Part shown: positions 5,150 through 7,764 of the stretch, one piece after another
How positions within the stretch are numbered: the stretch's first letter is position 1
Layout: each line of letters opens with the position of its first letter
NCBI GenBank assembly: GCA_041172365.1
Contig: JBEDKD010000298.1
Coordinates: forward strand, 1 to 7,764
Length of the DNA: 7,764 bases
Direction of reading: 5' to 3'
Source: JBEDKD01 sp041172365
GTDB lineage: Bacteria; Cyanobacteriota; Cyanobacteriia; Cyanobacteriales; Microcoleaceae
Notes under the pieces: model-generated
Databases searched by the model: none
Told to the model about the DNA's origin: nothing
What the model saw: only the letters and a program-made list of their open reading frames with translations
Position numbers and translations under genes: made by a program

Positions 5150-7693
5150 ATGGCAAATACTCTTCTTTTTTCCGATCTGGAAAATCATTGGGCAGGCTCT
5201 TGTATTAATCAGTTAGCCCAACGTAATCTCATTCGTGGTTATCCCGATGGCACATTTCGTCCCAATGCTCCTGTAAATAGGGCCGAATTTGCCGCCCTTT
5301 TACTTAATCTTTTTCCTGATATTCTTCCTGTCCGAAAAACCCTTGATTTTAGTGATGTACCTACTACTTATTGGGCTTATCAAGTCATTCAAAAGGTAAC
5401 GGAATCTGGTTTTTTATCCGGTTATCCCGATCGCACCTTTAAACCTACAGCACCCCTTTCTCGTCTCCAGATTTTCTTGGCCTTAGCTAATGGTTTAAAA
5501 TGTCCCATTCCTCCCAATTCCGCTCAAATTGTTAAAAAGTATTTTGAGGATGTTAATCAAATTCCTGATTACGCGGTGAACGCGATCGCGGCGGCCGCGG
5601 AAGCGAAATTAATTGTTAATTATCCCAATGTACGTCAACTCAATCCCAATCAAAATGCCACTAGAGGAGAAGTAGTCGCGGCCCTTTATCAAACCTTAAG
5701 TAAACCTTGGCAAATTTCACCAATTTCTCCTTATATAGTCGGAAATCCTCTTTCTTTTCCCTCCCAAGATTATTTTCAAGATGCCGTGGGTAGTGTGGGA
5801 GCGGAAGTCAAAGATTTTCGTTTAACCATTACACGCCAAGCCCAAGTAGTTCATAATCAAAGCTTACCGATTTTGGTCAATAAAAATAAATATTATAGCT
5901 CCTTCGCGGTGCGTATTATAGATTTGGATAAAGGTGGGGAACCTGAAATTATTGTCACGGGATGCAATCTGAACCAAACTAACTTTATCTCGTGGATTTA
6001 TCAATATCAAAAATCCACTAAACAATATATAAAAAAGGAGTATAAATGGGGGGATATTGCTTATTACTTACAAGATATAAATCAAGATAAAAAATGGCAA
6101 TTTATTACCTATCAAAGAAGCTTTGATATCTTTAGTGAAAATCCCTTAGATTCAGCCTTACCGATTTTAATTTGGCAATGGAAAAGTGGAGATTTAATCA
6201 ATGTCACAGAAAATTATCCTGATACTATACGCGCTCAAGCTAATCAATTATGGACTGAACAAATTAATCGTCAACGTCGCAAGCAAGATGTAAAATCCCT
6301 ATTAGCCTCGTATTTAGCCGATAAATATTTAATTGGTCAAAAACGGGATGGATGGCTACAAATTCGTCAACTTTATCAAGGGAGTGATGCGACTTTATAT
6401 TTTGATAAAATTTTCGATACCTTAGCCGCCCATAATTATTTAAAACCGGAATTTTTAGGGACAGCAGAATTTGAACAAATAGAACCATTTTTTGAAGGAT
6501 TAGCCCCGGTTAAACAAAATGGAAAATGGGGATATTTAGACGATAAAGGAAAAACCGTTATTTTGCCTCAATTTATGGGAGTAGAAGTATTTTACCAGGG
6601 TAAAGCTTGTGTCAGAAAAAATAATCAATATGGTTTAATTAACCGTCAAGGAGATTTTCAAATATCTGCTAAATTTGATACCATTGTCCATTTTGAAGAT
6701 GACTTATTACCCGTAGAAGTCGCGGGGAAATGGGGATATATTGATGCTCTAGGTAAAACTATTATCTCACCTCAATTTGATGGAGCGGATCAATTTTGTG
6801 AAGGATTAGCTTTAGTGTGGAATGGCGATAAATATGGTTATATTGATATCACGGGAAAAACGATTATTCCTTTAAAATTTGAGGGAGGCGATCGCGTTTC
6901 CCAAGGACTCGGGAGAGTGTGGGTACGCGATAAAATAGGATTTATAGATAAAAAGGGAAATTTTGTCATACCACCTCAATTTGATTATGCCGATCCCTTT
7001 AGAGATGGTATCACCAGAGTTTGTCAAGGGAAGAAATGGGGTTATTTATCACTTCCGACTTCTCCTCTCCCCATCGGTGCCGGATTTAAGTTAGAATTTG
7101 ATTATGTCGATACCATCTATTTCGGATGGGGAAGAGTAAGACAAGGGAATTTATGGGGATATGTCGATATCAATGGCAAAATCAGAATCGCGCCTCAATT
7201 TGAGGGAGTAGATAATTTTGAAGGAAACTTCGCGAGAGTCAAAAAAGATACTCTTTATGGTATCATTGAGAAAACCGGAAAATTAGTAGTTCCTGCCACT
7301 TTTGATAACGTCGGAAATTTAGTCGATAATATTGCCTGGGTAAAGATTCAGCAAAAATATGGTTATGTTGATGGAATGGGAACGATGATAATTCTTCCCC
7401 AATTTGATGAAGCTTATCCTTTTCAACAAAACTTAGCCCGTGTCAAACTTAATAATAAATATGGATATATTGATCGCAAAGGAAAGAGCGCGATCGTTCC
7501 CCAATTCGACAACGCGAAAGACTTTACCGAAGGATTAGCCCCAGTTAAAATCAATAATCAATGGGGATATATTCACGAAACCGGAAAAATGATTATCACC
7601 CCTCAATTTGACTGGGCAGAAAACTTTATCAAAAATCAAGCCCGAGTCCAGAAAAATGGCAAATGGGGTTATTTATTGCATCCACTTCAATAA
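5150..7693 (+). CDS. SLH-domain and WG-repeat protein
   Basis: The product has 847 residues. Three S-layer homology domains come first: about 7-56 (FSDLENHW, GYPDGTFRP), 67-117 (FSDVPTTYW, GYPDRTFKP) and a more divergent third at 132-183. A middle region (about 205-365) has two FG-GAP-like strands with acidic turns (IIDLDKGGEPEIIV and LQDINQDKKWQFITY), like the beta-propeller-type domain often found in such cyanobacterial proteins. The rest (about 440-847) is twelve WG repeats of the form WGYIDxxGKxxIxPQFD. The WG or YG pairs begin at residues 460, 494, 528, 562, 596, 630, 669, 703, 737, 771, 805 and 839, a strict 34-residue period with a single 39-residue step. SLH domains normally bind secondary cell-wall polymer or peptidoglycan, yet no signal peptide is visible: the first SLH starts at residue 7, and an in-frame TAA at 5141-5143 blocks any close upstream start. 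Function is unknown; a scaffold or binding role is inferred. It is transcribed away from the signalling genes. No terminator is seen after the stop. Confidence 0.92.
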   Translation: MANTLLFSDLENHWAGSCINQLAQRNLIRGYPDGTFRPNAPVNRAEFAALLLNLFPDILPVRKTLDFSDVPTTYWAYQVIQKVTESGFLSGYPDRTFKPTAPLSRLQIFLALANGLKCPIPPNSAQIVKKYFEDVNQIPDYAVNAIAAAAEAKLIVNYPNVRQLNPNQNATRGEVVAALYQTLSKPWQISPISPYIVGNPLSFPSQDYFQDAVGSVGAEVKDFRLTITRQAQVVHNQSLPILVNKNKYYSSFAVRIIDLDKGGEPEIIVTGCNLNQTNFISWIYQYQKSTKQYIKKEYKWGDIAYYLQDINQDKKWQFITYQRSFDIFSENPLDSALPILIWQWKSGDLINVTENYPDTIRAQANQLWTEQINRQRRKQDVKSLLASYLADKYLIGQKRDGWLQIRQLYQGSDATLYFDKIFDTLAAHNYLKPEFLGTAEFEQIEPFFEGLAPVKQNGKWGYLDDKGKTVILPQFMGVEVFYQGKACVRKNNQYGLINRQGDFQISAKFDTIVHFEDDLLPVEVAGKWGYIDALGKTIISPQFDGADQFCEGLALVWNGDKYGYIDITGKTIIPLKFEGGDRVSQGLGRVWVRDKIGFIDKKGNFVIPPQFDYADPFRDGITRVCQGKKWGYLSLPTSPLPIGAGFKLEFDYVDTIYFGWGRVRQGNLWGYVDINGKIRIAPQFEGVDNFEGNFARVKKDTLYGIIEKTGKLVVPATFDNVGNLVDNIAWVKIQQKYGYVDGMGTMIILPQFDEAYPFQQNLARVKLNNKYGYIDRKGKSAIVPQFDNAKDFTEGLAPVKINNQWGYIHETGKMIITPQFDWAENFIKNQARVQKNGKWGYLLHPLQ

Positions 7694-7715
7694 GCACTTA
7701 CCCAGAGATGTAACC

Positions 7716-7764
7716 TGTAGGGGCGAAGCATTTGGGCGACAATTTATCACCCAAAACCCTAGAT
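7716..7764. repeat. Start of a dispersed GTAGGGGCGAAGCATT-type intergenic repeat, cut by window edge
   Basis: Twenty-two bases after the SLH/WG stop, the sequence TGTAGGGGCGAAGCATTTGGGCGA begins. From memory the core GTAGGGGCGAAGCATT recurs between genes in many cyanobacterial genomes, often as one arm of an inverted repeat whose other arm reads AATGCTTCGCCCCTAC. The second arm would lie past the window end, so it cannot be confirmed here. It could act as a transcript-end hairpin for the SLH/WG gene. Confidence 0.45.

Noticed and set aside
6264..6488. Minus-strand 74-codon frame
   Set aside because: It is antisense to the SLH/WG gene, with no supporting features.

Overview
The window looks like a piece of an AT-rich cyanobacterial chromosome. 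The evidence is nine copies of the HIP1 octamer GCGATCGC in under 8 kb, a heptameric short tandem repeat of the kind known from cyanobacteria, intergenic sequences resembling dispersed cyanobacterial repeats, and cyanobacterial-type protein architectures (SLH plus WG repeats, HEAT/PBS-lyase repeats, membrane histidine kinases). The genus cannot be fixed from this alone; an AT-rich unicellular or colonial lineage near Crocosphaera, Gloeothece or Microcystis is a guess.

Layout. Positions 1-982 (minus strand) hold the N-terminal 327 residues of a polytopic membrane sensor whose output domain lies beyond the window edge. Its own near-perfect promoter (TTGACA, 17 bp, extended -10 TATAAT) lies just upstream. 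Positions 1082-2791 (minus) encode a complete class I sensor histidine kinase without a receiver domain. Positions 2832-4706 (minus) encode a fusion of eleven HEAT repeats to a Cys-based protein tyrosine phosphatase domain. The gene starts are separated by short gaps: phosphatase and kinase lie 40 bp apart and are probably co-transcribed, phosphatase first.

Positions 4707-5149 form a 443-bp divergent intergenic region. It holds 13 copies of a 7-bp purine repeat, a small perfect palindrome and a GC-rich imperfect inverted repeat. Positions 5150-7693 (plus) encode an 847-residue protein with three SLH domains, an FG-GAP-like middle domain and twelve WG repeats on a 34-residue period. The last 50 bases begin what looks like another dispersed repeat.

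Together the minus-strand genes look like a signalling cluster: two membrane sensors and a protein-protein scaffold carrying a phosphatase. No response regulator or Tyr kinase is visible, so partners must be elsewhere. The SLH/WG protein is transcribed divergently and has no clear functional tie to the cluster. The most unusual item is the HEAT-repeat/tyrosine phosphatase fusion in apparent operon with a histidine kinase, preceded by a heptamer tract whose copy number would shift the reading frame if it were translated. No mobile element, CRISPR array or RNA gene was recognised.
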